From Tetrastigma voinierianum (lineage: Eukaryota > Streptophyta > Magnoliopsida > Vitales > Vitaceae): 64,000 bases of DNA. The notes below the pieces were generated by a model. It was not told where the DNA came from, searched no databases, and worked only from the letters and a program-made list of their open reading frames with translations. The DNA lies in assembly GCA_016808115.1 (NCBI GenBank), contig JAEQBH010004681.1, positions 124,001-188,000 of the forward strand, given 5' to 3'. Each line of letters opens with the position of its first letter. The first letter of the stretch is position 1. Shown one piece after another: positions 1-10,424 of the stretch. A program made the translations under genes and the position numbers.

Positions 1-1088
1 TATAATGCATATGGATTACAAAACCTATACAAGCTCAATATCTGGAAGTGTTAACATCTACAATATTTACGTTTGGTTTACAAAATTTCCTTATACAAAA
101 TAGACCTAAAGGTCTTTAGTGGGCACCTATTCTTTGTGTGGCCTTTATTTGTGATGTGGATTGTCTTGTCCTCTGGTTTCCTCTTCGGTGCACGGATTGA
201 ACACGTGCTAAGCTTTGCGCTTAGTGGGAATTAATACACATGGATGACCTGCAGTAGGTCGCGCAACTTTTATCACAATCATCTCTTAGCGTATAACATT
301 ATGCAGTTACGTCATTTCTCATACATATATATCTTTTTCGTAACCCGGTTTCATTTTCTTATCATCTTCCATATACTTTCATGTAATCTTGTACTTTTCT
401 TAGCACGTGCTTGTAATTGTATCACATCGTAGCATAACGGTGCTATGCTTCTCATATAATGTCGTGTATTCTCTACACTTCCTTTGCATATATACATCAT
501 TTTCTTTTATGTTTCGTATGCATCACGCTAGAAGTGGATCTGAGAATCTTATAATCCATGAGGGCCGAAAGTATATTCATTGTATGAAACAATGATCCAT
601 GAGGGCAGTGGTATTTGCAATATATTATGCGAAGGTATCATCTTGTAGAGGCAGTGACCTATTCCATGAGGCCGGAGCGTGGTGACTTTGCAGGCCACGA
701 TCAAACGGGATCTGTCATTGACAAACGGGGTCCGATTTCGAATATAGCGATATACTGTAGACTTATTCTTCCTAATAGGCATGCCCATATCCCTACCCGG
801 TTCTAAGCGAATGATCAACATTGTATTTTATCGCAATATATCATATTCTAGGAATTAGTATTGTCATTCGGTATTCATATGAGATATATATATAATCGAT
901 TATTTCATATCTACATTTTCATACTTCATTATATGCATAAATAACTATGCTTGTATACTTCAGACTATTTATGAATTCATCATGGCGTTCATAATACAAA
1001 TAACTATAGTTTTTGTATTGCCTACTGTTTTTCCGTGTTTTCTGGAACTAATATGAGTTCCAATCTTATCAAGCTGTCTATTGCTGAA

Positions 1089-1790
1089 TTCTTGACTCAA
1101 TGGGCTTTCCATAGAGTCAGAACATCAAATCGGAGTTCGAACAGATGAGATATGACACTTAGAAGTTGGAGGTCATGCGCATGATCCGATCTTGACGGTG
1201 ACCTGACGGCGAGCTTCACTGAAGTGACGAGCTCAGTCTAACACCTAGTCTGACATCTAATATCTTCCTCAGGCATATGGATGGATTCTTGACTCAATGG
1301 GCTTTCCATAGAGTCAAGAACATAATCGGAGTTGAGACCAGATGAGATATGACCCATACGAGTTGGAGGTCATGCGCGGTCGATCTGACGGTGACTGAGC
1401 GACGGCACACTTGCTAAAGTGATGGCTGATCCCAGCAACCGATGCGACATCTAACTATCTACCCTCAGGCATATGGATGGATTCTTGACTCAATGGGCTT
1501 TCCATGGGAGTCGAACACCCAAATCGGAGTTCAGACGAAGGAGATATGACCTTTCGAAGTTGGAGGTCATGCGCAGTCAGTCTTGACGAGTTGACCTGAA
1601 TTGACGAGCTGCACTGAAGTGACGAGCTCATTTTAACCCTTTGGTCTGACATCTAATATTCTCCTCAGGCATATGAATGTATTCTTGACTCAATGGGCTT
1701 TCCATAGAGTCTAAGAACACCCAAATCGGAGTTCAGACGAAGGAGATATGACATTCCGAAGTTGGAGGTCATACCTGATCAACTTTGACG
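1089..1790. repeat. Tandem array, about 197-bp unit, 4 copies
   Basis: Units start at about 1089, 1286, 1482 and 1682, each with TTCTTGACTCAATGGGCTTT followed by CCATAGAGTC, 'CAAATCGGAGTT' and a 'GAAGTTGGAGGTCAT' block. Spacing is 197, 196 and 200 bp. The array is internal to the LTR-1 copy. Homologous units occur at 42299-43000 (another LTR-1) and, more diverged, at 14639-15570. Confidence 0.9.
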
Positions 1791-1849
1791 AAAGTGACTG
1801 GGCTCCATGACGAGCCCAGGCTCACCACATGACGAGTGAGCTCTTCGGG

Positions 1850-2110
1850 ACGAGCTGAAATGCGAATGTCTTGACCTCTGAGGATGAGGTCTGCCGACCT
1901 CCCTGTTTATGGTCCTCTTCGACCTCTCTTGCATAGTCAACGACCTCTCTTTGGGCGACCTACTTTGCATGAGTGTCGCGACCTCTGGCGCATGAAGTGC
2001 GCTAACCTCTGAGGGCGACCTCTACAGGAGCGACCTCTCGGGACTGGCTTGACCTCTTGGGACGACCTCTATGGGACGGCCTCTGGGGCACGGCGACCTG
2101 CTTGGGACGA
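1850..2110. repeat. Short GC-rich 'CGACCTCT' repeat cluster in LTR-1
   Basis: About ten irregular copies of GACCTCT or CGACCTCT are spaced roughly 15-40 bp apart. This cluster directly follows the 197-bp array, at the position where other LTR-1 copies carry different GC-rich inverted motifs. Confidence 0.7.
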
Positions 2111-3026
2111 CCTACGTTTGACGACCACCGGTTTTGGCGACCACTCACCCATTTGACTGTTCAGAGTAAAAAGACCATAACTTGGTCTACCAGGTCAATT
2201 AAAAATTCAAAACCTAACATAAGTTCATTGGTATGGCTACAATTTCTAAGAAGGACTTACTTCCAAATTCTCTTTATTTCTGGTTCAAAAACTCGTTCTA
2301 AGGTCCGGCTATTTGACCCGAATTGGCAGAAGCCATTTATGATTGCATTGGGCTGACCTTGATAAAAGGACTACTCTTAGTCTGAGAGGTCCGAATCGAA
2401 ATTCAATGCAACATCAAGTTAATTGATGTGGCTACAATTTATCAGAAGGACTTACTTCATATTCCTTTACTTCTGACTGAAAGCTCGTTCTAAGGTCCAC
2501 TACTGTATATGAAGTCAAAAATAGGGAATTTTCTTGGTTCAACTTGCAATAGACCCTTCACAAAGCACATATCTAGGATCCTTGGAGCTCTTATAAGCAA
2601 TCTAACAAGAAATGAGTGGGTTCAAACCCAAGACATGTATATTCATACAAATATTCACGATTCCATACAACCAAAGACATGTATCCACTTTTTTGTGATC
2701 TTAGTAGCCTACTCTTCTCTTGTAAAATCTTTGCTCTCCCTTTCTCAGAGAGATTAAAATAAGATATTTAACCCCAGTGCTTATCGCTATATTGATCTTG
2801 CTCATTTTTATTTTACTTTGGTCCTCCAGCTCTTATAATATTTGCAAATCAGTTTATAATATTTTTACAATAGCCTCCAAATCTTCTTTATTATTTGCAA
2901 AATTTGCTTATGCATATTCCTACTTTTTGTTTTTATCTTTGTTTTATTCAGGAATAAATATACCTTTACGTTTTATTATACGAAACATGTTATAAAGCGT
3001 TAGGGTATAATTTGAGGAGTGTTACA

Positions 3027-3422
3027 ATATGTTATTGTTTTATCGTTAGAAATGTGTGTATATACATAATAAGACATATGTTTCCCACTAAGCGTAAAGC
3101 ATGGAGTTTTGTCGGGTGTGAGTGCGAGGAAGACATCTGAGACTTAGCATGCTGGCGGGCGACCTGCAGGGAAGGGTTCACTGCATGTGGAGTTCAGTGC
3201 TCAGTTGTAAATGTAAAAGTACAATTTTGTAATTGTAAACGGGACTCGGTAAAAGTATATGATACTTTGATGTTGTTACAAGATGTGGGCCATAACCCAC
3301 AGGTACCAGTTGGGTTTAAAAAAAAAAAAAAAATCAGGTAAAGAGTCCCAGTATATGGTCTTGCGTCCTGGAACTCGGTTCGGATCCGCCAATCGGGTCG
3401 GACCGGGATTCGGGGCGTGACA
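3027..3422 (+). mobile_element. 3' end of a plus-strand LTR-1 copy
   Basis: Positions 3050-3110 match 59095-59150 (CCACTAAGCGTAAAGC block) and the end GGGATTCGGGGCGTGACA matches GGGATGGGGTGTGACA at 59451-59468. It is the 3' end of an LTR-1 whose 5' part lies left of the window, split by the minus-strand LTR-1 at 1-3026. It abuts copia C1 RNase H sequence directly, so it was inserted into C1; the right-hand target duplication would be ATGAG (3423-3427), and the left one is out of view. Confidence 0.7.
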
Positions 3423-4157
3423 ATGAGCAATTTGAATAACACTTCGATTATCACAATGAAGTTTAGTTGCAGTGGGACAATCAACATTAAGATCTGTAGC
3501 AGCAGGCACAACGAATAAGTTCCATTTGTAGTAGTTTGCCGGTGCTCTATATAATAGCTTGATCTTAGAGCAGCAGCGGTATTTTGTTTAACTGCTTGAG
3601 AGATAAGAGAATCGCTGAAAGCGATATCTTGTATTAGATCGACAATCGGTGGGATCACGCTGATTAGCATTTGAATATCGCAGAAGAGTTAATGAAATGG
3701 GAAGAAAAATAAGACCATCAAATGTGGTGTAGTAGATATCGAAGAATGCAAGCAACTGACGCAATGAGGAGATCACAGGGGCAACCATAAATTATTGACT
3801 ACATGAGCTGTATAGGAAATGTCGGGGCGGTAACGGTGGGATGGGTCAGGCTAAACCAGGTGTCACGTAGAGAGTGACATCAGATAGTGATTCGCCATCA
3901 TGAGAATTGAGGCGACGATTATACTTAATAGGTGTGTCCACTATCTTGCTATCAGTGATATTGACTCGAAAAATTAGATCGGAAGTATATTTGGCCTGAG
4001 TAAGATAATAACCATCTGCAAAAGAAGAAACTTAGACGAGAAAGTAATTAAGAAGGGCAGGATCTTTCATTCAAATTGTGACGAAAGTGCTTTAGATCTT
4101 GATACCCTGCATATCATCACTTGTAATAATCATATCATCGACATACAAGAGTAGAAT
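3423..4157 (-). pseudogene. Copia C1: RT C-terminus and RNase H, decayed
   Basis: Reading the minus strand gives a Ty1/copia reverse transcriptase motif LYVDDM (near 4134-4147), then 'SSFADGYYLTQAKY', 'DSKIVDTPI', 'AAPVISSLR'-like and the RNase H end 'LHCDNRSVIQIAH' (near 3425-3465). Several frameshifts and stops separate these blocks, so nothing full length is encoded. The left end is cut by LTR-1 within RNase H. The right end is cut a few codons before YVDD by the LTR-2 gypsy element. The missing upstream codons reappear at 12377-12438, which shows that all these pieces are one element. Confidence 0.9.
4153..4157. repeat. Left target-site duplication AGAAT
   Basis: AGAAT immediately precedes the 5' LTR and is repeated at 12377-12381 immediately after the 3' LTR. 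This is the 5-bp duplication expected for LTR-retrotransposon integration. Confidence 0.9.
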
Positions 4158-6922
4158 TGTAAGATCCGAGAAAATTCCAATATCTGAAAAAATGGCAAAA
4201 TTGTAATTTCGGTCAAAACCCGAAATTTTTCTAGATCTCGGATGATGAAATGGATTTCACCGTTGGAATCGTCTCGTAAAATCTAGCTAACACGTAAAAT
4301 TTTGTCGAATTCCGAGACAGTCGGGATTTACACGTTTTTCGAGGCACCGAGTATTAGGTGCTATAAAACGATATTTGATGTGACAAAAGTCACATATAAC
4401 ATGTACTCATGTGACACATGTTACATGAGTAGAGAAATGATGGAAATGAATGGCTAGAGATAGTCTGAAATGTCAAAAATCAAGGCAGGGACATATATGG
4501 CATTTTTTGAATTGTTTAAATGATAATAAGACAAGAAAATTGAATAGTGTGCCGTCTCAGTTCAAAAAGAACAGCGTGCGGGAATGTGGAAAAGGGAGAT
4601 CACAGTGGAGAACTGAGTTTTTATTTCTAGAGAGAGAGAGCCACTTCTCTCACAGATTATCGGAAGCCCAAATCAGGCCAGATTTAGGTCGTTGAGACGA
4701 AGGAAAGTCGCTCTTGTAGTGAGGCCTACTGACGTGGGCTCGGTTTTGAGGACTGACAGGCTTCCATGAGGTGAATTTTCCTACTTGTGTTATTTCTAGC
4801 CTAGGCTATTTAATGGTTTGGATTGAACCCAGAGGGCGTGAAAGGCGTAAATTTGATCCTCGAATTTTTTGGGTAGTGTGGGAATTTTAAGAATTTCGGG
4901 ACTATTTTGGACGATCCATTTGAATTTTAGGATTGTTTGGACCCGATTCGGGCTGAATTTTCGAGAATGTTTTTAGATAATTATGACGAATTTTAGGACT
5001 ATTTCGGAAAGTCTGAGGCGTGTGATGTTTGGTTTTGATCCGGGAGGCGATGTACGCGGGTTTTGTGGTGTGTTTTGGTATCACAATATTTGGTAATGAA
5101 CCGTGAAGGGACCAAGAGGTGCCATGTTTTATATGGGTCCGAGATTTGGACCATTTTGTGTGTTATTACTAGAAAATGAATAACGTGAATAGTAACATGA
5201 ATAGTAATGTGAATAGTGACACAAAATTATTTTTTTGTATGAAAATGTGTATGGTTGAGTGATTCAAAATGAATTCTTCCGTGTTTGTTAATTAACTTTA
5301 TGTGAAATTTAATTTAGTTGTAATTGATTGTGGTGCATAACATGTTTTATGTGATTTAATTATGTTAATATATATGCATGTGAATATATTAGCATGAATG
5401 TGTTGGAATTATAAATCGTGCGATTGGCAGTATACCTGAGGTAACCTAGAAATTAGGTGTGAGTGCATAGTTGAGATCGACACTGTGTTAGGTGTTTGAT
5501 GGTGTGTAGTGAGTACAGTTTGTGGATCAACAGCGTAGGGTGTTGATTAATGGGCTTGATTAATAAGGCAGCGTCGAATGAGTCGCATGGGTTAAGAAAA
5601 TGGAAATGACTCATTGTATTTCATATCTTATTAGGACACCCGCAGAAACGGTAAAGTGAGTGCATGGTGGTTTCTTGAAGAATTGTTCGGAGGGGCGGCC
5701 AGCAGTATTATTTACTCGAAGTGGTCCACTGCCAGCGCTCGGTTGTCCATACTTAATATCAATCGTCGGGTATGCCCGATTATTATACATCGGGTTGTCC
5801 ATATAATATCAATCGTCAGTGCCTTGAATTGATATACATCGGGTTGTCCACAAAATGGGTGCTCGGAGTATGTCCACTATTTATATCGGAGGGACATCCG
5901 CGATTAAAAACAAATACCTTTGTTTGGAAATGGTTTCATTAATGGCAAAATGCATGTTTGGGGAATCGGTGGCTCGGCGTATGGGTGTAAGAGACCAGCG
6001 ATATCATAGTTACGTATGGGTGTAGAAATGCGGTATCATCCAGAAAAGTTATGTTTATGAGGAAGAGACACGGTCATGTTTATCACATAGACCGGGTTGT
6101 GTGATGGGAGTCGGGATTGACTTGGGATTTGTTGCCGGTGACACTTGCATTAGGTAATGGGCCGGTGAGGTTGATGCCCAGGTCATTGTTAATGCAGTGA
6201 CAGTTGCCACGATTAGGCGTATGCATGTGAGGCAGTCGGTGAGTGACTCGGGATATACTGATGACATATTGAGTGATGGAGGCCGTGGAAGCTTGAGTAC
6301 ATAGGGCATGGTGGTCGAGTCTCATTCATGGCATGTAGACATTGGGTAGACATGTATGTTACTGCGGGTGTGTGTTTGATTATCGCGACCGCTGCGTGTG
6401 CCTTGGGTGGGGAGTAGCGCGTGGGGAGATTATCACTGCGGGCTTTGCTCACTGCATGTCGTGGGACCTCCTTTCGAATACGGTCGGTCTGGACCCAGGT
6501 GACGCATTCGGGACCGCACATATGAAGAAAGTAGGATTATTGGCTTTAGCTCATATGTATTTTAATGAAATATATAGGGTTGCATTTATTTAATATAAAG
6601 TGATGTAATTTAAACTCTTATGGACTATGGTTTTTATAGTCATGTGCTTATATGTTTGAGTAGGATAAATGGGCATGCATTGGCTGGCTTTACTCCCATG
6701 TGGACGGGGTGGTCGTTGTATAATATTAGTAGTGTTGCCATGTAATTGTCTGGAGTTGTATTTTTTGGGGTAGAGCTCCCAGTACAAAGGAGACTTTTGC
6801 TCGATTTTTCGTTAAATCATGGGTCCGAAAAGGGGACCGCGATGGTGTAGTGTCGGGTTACTCAACATCCGATATTCCGTGGGTTGTGGGTTATCCGCGG
6901 GACCCCGAGATAGGGTGTCACA
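4158..6922 (+). repeat. 5' LTR of the LTR-2 element
   Basis: Starts TGTAAGATCCGAGAAAATTC and ends GATAGGGTGTCACA. It aligns with the 3' LTR at 10425 and with solo LTRs at 44725 and 30171. It carries about 800 bp more than the 3' LTR, including a roughly 50-bp repeat with 'GGGTTGTCCATA' and 'ATATCAATCGTC' at about 5740-5860. The two LTRs of one insertion start identical, so this length difference arose afterwards or by inter-element exchange. Confidence 0.88.
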
Positions 6923-6925
6923 ACA

Positions 6926-6937
6926 TGGTATCGGAGG
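6926..6937 (+). promoter_or_regulatory. Primer binding site, tRNA-iMet type
   Basis: TGGTATCGGAGG begins 3 bp after the 5' LTR. The plant initiator-Met primer complement is TGGTATCAGAGC, so this is a mutated match. A closer match, TGGTATCAGAG, occurs about 95 bp downstream near 7020. Confidence 0.8.
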
Positions 6938-7479
6938 CGTAGGTATCACATTTTTGGGAACAGGGACATGGGATTAGGCCATGGCTATTGCGGTGAAATT
7001 GATACCAGCATCATAGCTTGGTATCAGAGTTTAGGTACATGAATACCTAGGAGTTCATGGGATGGGTTTAGACCACTGCATGCATTGTGTGTTCCATGTT
7101 TGTGATTGCGTGATTGTGTGTACACATTGCGTGAAAAACTTATCTGGCGGTATGATGTATATGGGAAATGTGATTGCGTGGTTATTGCACGGGAAAATTA
7201 TATGCATGACATATTGTATATAGGAAGAAGTGGAATGCTAAGGTTAGGAACTATAACCTTAGGGGTTCGGAAAATGAAATAAACTTGAAAGTGTTGAATT
7301 TTATTGAAATAAATAAAAAAAGTGGTTAATGATAGCTCCCTTGGGTGATGAGCAATTCGATTCATGGTTGTTAAATCTATTAGTAATTGGCATGCCATTA
7401 CTAGTTCGATTGAAATGAGAATAAATAAAGTTTGTTGCCATTTGACATGTGTAGATGGCAAGTCGGTAGGGACGTAGAG

Positions 7480-8540
7480 GGTCGTCCACGGGTGCTAGCG
7501 AAGCACCACCCGGTATTTGACCCGATGGAGCCTTTCTTGTTTGCATTGGGGATATGGTTCTTTGCCATTGCATAAAGCTGGAGTCTGGTACAGTAGTCAG
7601 TCGAGTAACCTCTAGGATTTACGTCGCATCATCCTTTGACGTTCACAGGGGAGGGGATCAGATGGTGGCGAACCATTGATTCGCTGATTGAGTGTATTGG
7701 AGGCTATGGATATTACCTGATGCAGCCCCGAGGTCGGGCTAGGCTGCGTTCGACTGGAGGTGGAGTCCCGAGTGTGGGTGGAGATGGGTTAAGGCGCCTC
7801 TGAGGATTTAGAGAGGCGATGACTTGGGGCGAGGAGTTCCATGGGCTCTTTATGAAGCGAAGTATTTAGAGCCCTTCTTAGACATGCGAGGCTAGAGTTC
7901 CCTAGAGGCTGAGCGAACGATGGCGGTGATGGAGTACGTAAGCGAATTCGCGAGTTGGCGCGTTTGGTGATGACTATGTGGCCACATATGTGGCCAAGGT
8001 CAGGAGATTTGAGAATGGACTGAAGTTGTCCATTCGGCGGATGGGCCTTACCGCCTCACGAGGACATGGACTCTATGGTCGGGACAACTTTGGCCATAGA
8101 GAGAGAGATGGAGGATGCATAGGGCATTCGGGATGCGAGTGCCGGTGGAAAGAGGAAGGAGGATCAACCTTCTTTGAGTTTGGAAAAGAGACAGAGGACT
8201 TTTGTCCCACGAGTGCCCCAGGCACAGGGCCAGCCGGGGCCGATGACATGTTTCTATTGCCATCAGCCTGGACATATGAAGCGGGATTGCCCACTAAGGT
8301 ATGGATCCCCTAGGGTTTTGGGCCGGCGCAGTCCCAGTTATCAGTGGGACAGGTGTAGACACAGTTTATTCTTCCACACCCCAGTATGGGTCAAAGGAAT
8401 TAGTTTTAGTCGTAGAGTGCTATACAAGAACCTTCGATAACACAGACAGGTCAGAGGGGCTGGATTACGGATCGAGGTCAGGGACAGGGCTCACAGACCA
8501 GGACTTCGGGGACCCAGGGGCATGTACAGTTGTACCCTGA
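7480..8540 (+). pseudogene. gag of the LTR-2 element with CCHC zinc knuckle
   Basis: A recognisable retrotransposon gag core lies at about 7810-8060 (a 'TW-EF...F' block, later 'MAVMEYVSEFASW'-like). It is followed by an intact CCHC knuckle CFYCHQPGHMKRDCP at 8249-8293, preceded by a Q/P-rich linker. Gag would form the particle and the knuckle would bind element RNA. Frameshifts and stops break the reading frame upstream of the knuckle, so no full protein is made. Remnants of a retropepsin ('LLFDAS', in place of the usual FDSG) follow near 8560-8650. Confidence 0.8.
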
Positions 8541-8769
8541 AAGTTGAGTGTGCGGATCGGTAGGTTATCACGGTGTTTCCCATGCATTTGTTGTTTGATG
8601 CATCATGTTCGTTATTGCATCTTGTGTGATAGAGCAGAACTAGAGGTTTAGGCACTAGAAACCATGTGTGGATGTTCTTCCTAGGATGTAGGGTGAGGTT
8701 GAAGCGAATGGGTCGGGATTGCGAGTTAGAGATCTCTAAGATTCTACTCGTAGGTGAGCCCCCCGGGGG

Positions 8770-9545
8770 GGATGTCGAGTGTCAGTATGGGTGCACGGTG
8801 ACATAGCATTGAGTCGAGTGTGGGTGCACAGTATGGACATTCACCACTCTTGGTGAGTGTGGGTTGAGTTTGTCTTTGGGACTACGTCCAATAAAGACTC
8901 ATAGTTTGAACTAGGAAATGAAGAGAAATTAATGTGTGTTGGGCAAAGCAAGAAGGGGGCCATTAATTCCCTTACGTGAAAGGTCCTGTGTGGGTGAAGG
9001 AGACTCGCGATAGTATCCAGAGGTCTGTGTGAATGTAGAGACCGGGTGGAGGAAATCAGGATTTTACGTGTGGGTGTAAGGGCCAGGGAGGTAGTATCAA
9101 AATTTCTATGTGGAGTGTAAGAGACGTGGAGTTATCAGAAATTTACGTATTAGGTGTAAGGGCACGTGGAGAAATCGAGAATTTACGTATTGGGTGTAAA
9201 GACCAGTGGAGAAATCAGAAATTTACGTATTGGGTGTAAGGGCCCAGGGAACTATCCACGGGTATGTGTGAATGTAAAAGGCTCGAAGTGTAAGCCGAAA
9301 AGTTATGTTGCCCGAGAGATGAAAACACACGGTCAGGTTATCACGTAGACTTAGAGTTGAGTGATAGGAGTCGGAAGTGACTCGAGATTTAGATAACCCT
9401 TTGGAAATTGCATTGGGTGTGGTGAGCCGGTAAGGGCTCAGTATATGGATGTCATTCATGACATGGACTAGATTGACGGTCCATTAGATGGTTAGTGATT
9501 GTGACCTTGGGAAGGTCGAGTTTACCTGACGGGGTTGTGTAGGGT
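8770..9545 (+). repeat. LTR-2 fragment lodged inside the element's interior
   Basis: Sequence from about 8775 ('GGGTGCACGGTGACAT', 'ACTACGTCCAATAAAGACTCAT', 'AAGAAGGGGGCC') matches the middle of the solo LTR-2 at about 45712-46180 in the same order. It replaces the expected RT/RNase H region between protease and integrase remnants. An unusual C6G6 palindrome (about 8760-8771) sits close to its left edge. Likely the result of recombination with, or insertion and deletion of, a related LTR. Confidence 0.75.
9046..9250. repeat. Minisatellite, about 45-48-bp unit, about 5 copies
   Basis: Repeated 'ATCAGAAATTTACGTATTGG' plus 'GTGTAAGGGCC' units at roughly 9055, 9105, 9140, 9185 and 9225. The single-copy equivalent in the other LTR-2 copies is near 5990-6030 and 45900-45960, so the array is a local expansion in this internal fragment. 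Confidence 0.8.
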
Positions 9546-9549
9546 TACA

Positions 9550-10060
9550 TGTTGTGATGATTATATCTGGTGTTAGAGGACATCTTTGCGAGCATCGTCA
9601 CCGGATCATAAGGGTGAGTTGGGAGAACGCCATAGTGGAATTAGCTTACAATAACCAGTTATCAAGTAGAGTATACAAATGGCACCATATGAGGCATTGT
9701 ATGGGAGGCCATGCGGATCCAGTTATGTTGTTGGGCCAGAGGTGGGAAGAGCTCGAAGTGCTTTGGTCTTGATTTGATTAGGATTTTTGAGAAGGTGAGT
9801 TTGAAAACTGATGTCTTCTCACGGCTCGGAGCCGGCAAAGAGTTATCTTGGTACGCGTGACCCTTAGAGTTTGAGGTTGGGGATCACGTTTTCTTGAAGG
9901 TGATGCCACAAGAGAGGAAGTGGTCGGGTTCGTGAGCATAGGGAAAGCTATCCGCCCAAAGAGATTCGATTTGGGCGCTGAGATGCTCGAGAGAATGAAG
10001 CCTTTGTAGCGTGCGGGTTGGCTTCTGGCCCGACATGTCGGGTGTCACGGGTATTTCACG
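9550..10060 (+). pseudogene. Ty3/gypsy integrase C-terminal fragment
   Basis: Across three frames one reads the hallmark of plant gypsy integrases: 'ELAYNNQ', then 'QMAPYEALYGRPC' spread over frames (9640-9720), then 'EVGDHVFLKVMPQ' (about 9868-9915), the conserved C-terminal block that precedes the chromodomain or target-site region. The catalytic core upstream is lost. It follows the internal LTR fragment directly. Confidence 0.8.
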
Positions 10061-10410
10061 TCTCCGTGCTCGGATATGCGCGGATCCAGCTCATGTAGTG
10101 GATTGGGGAGAGATTGAGATCGACACTAATGGGACCTTCGAGAAGGGACCAGTGTGCATTTTGGATAAGCCAGTGATCGGGGTTTTGCGGCTATGAGCTA
10201 GTGAGGCCCAGTGAGGAGTGCTATGGCGGCATTATGGGTAGAGTCAACATGGGAGCGAGATGGCGCAGTGCGGGTGCTATCCCCTTCTTGTGGGATGAAG
10301 GTCACGTGGATTTAGTCGTTTAATATTTAAATGACGAGTTTATGCGTAGTATAGTGCACGTTGCATATGCATGTAGTGATTGTAGTTATCAAAATTCCGG
10401 AATGAAATTC

Positions 10411-10424
10411 CTTTAGAGGGAGAA
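10411..10424 (+). promoter_or_regulatory. Polypurine tract
   Basis: CTTTAGAGGGAGAA lies directly before the 3' LTR start (TGTAAG at 10425). It is the expected primer for plus-strand DNA synthesis. Confidence 0.8.

Larger units (their letters stand above)
1..3026 (-). mobile_element. LTR-1 family long terminal repeat, minus strand, 3' end off-window
   Basis: On the minus strand this begins TGTAACACTCCTC at 3026, the same start as the copies at 33150, 44486, 55776 and 61715. It runs leftwards past the window edge. Positions 1-240 match (inverted) the 3' half of the plus copy near 63390-63540, including the 'CCACTAAGCGYAAAGCTTAGCACG' type block. Inside are a roughly 197-bp tandem array (1089-1790) and a GC-rich 'GACCTCT' stretch (1850-2110). 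It lies within another LTR-1 copy of opposite orientation (3027-3422). No coding sequence is credible here; short open frames are array artefacts. LTR identity rests on the family comparison; the superfamily (probably Ty3/gypsy) is inferred. Confidence 0.8.

Noticed and set aside
1089..1790. CRISPR-like regular repeats
   Set aside because: Units are near 197 bp and wholly repeated, without short repeats and unique spacers; the genome is eukaryotic.
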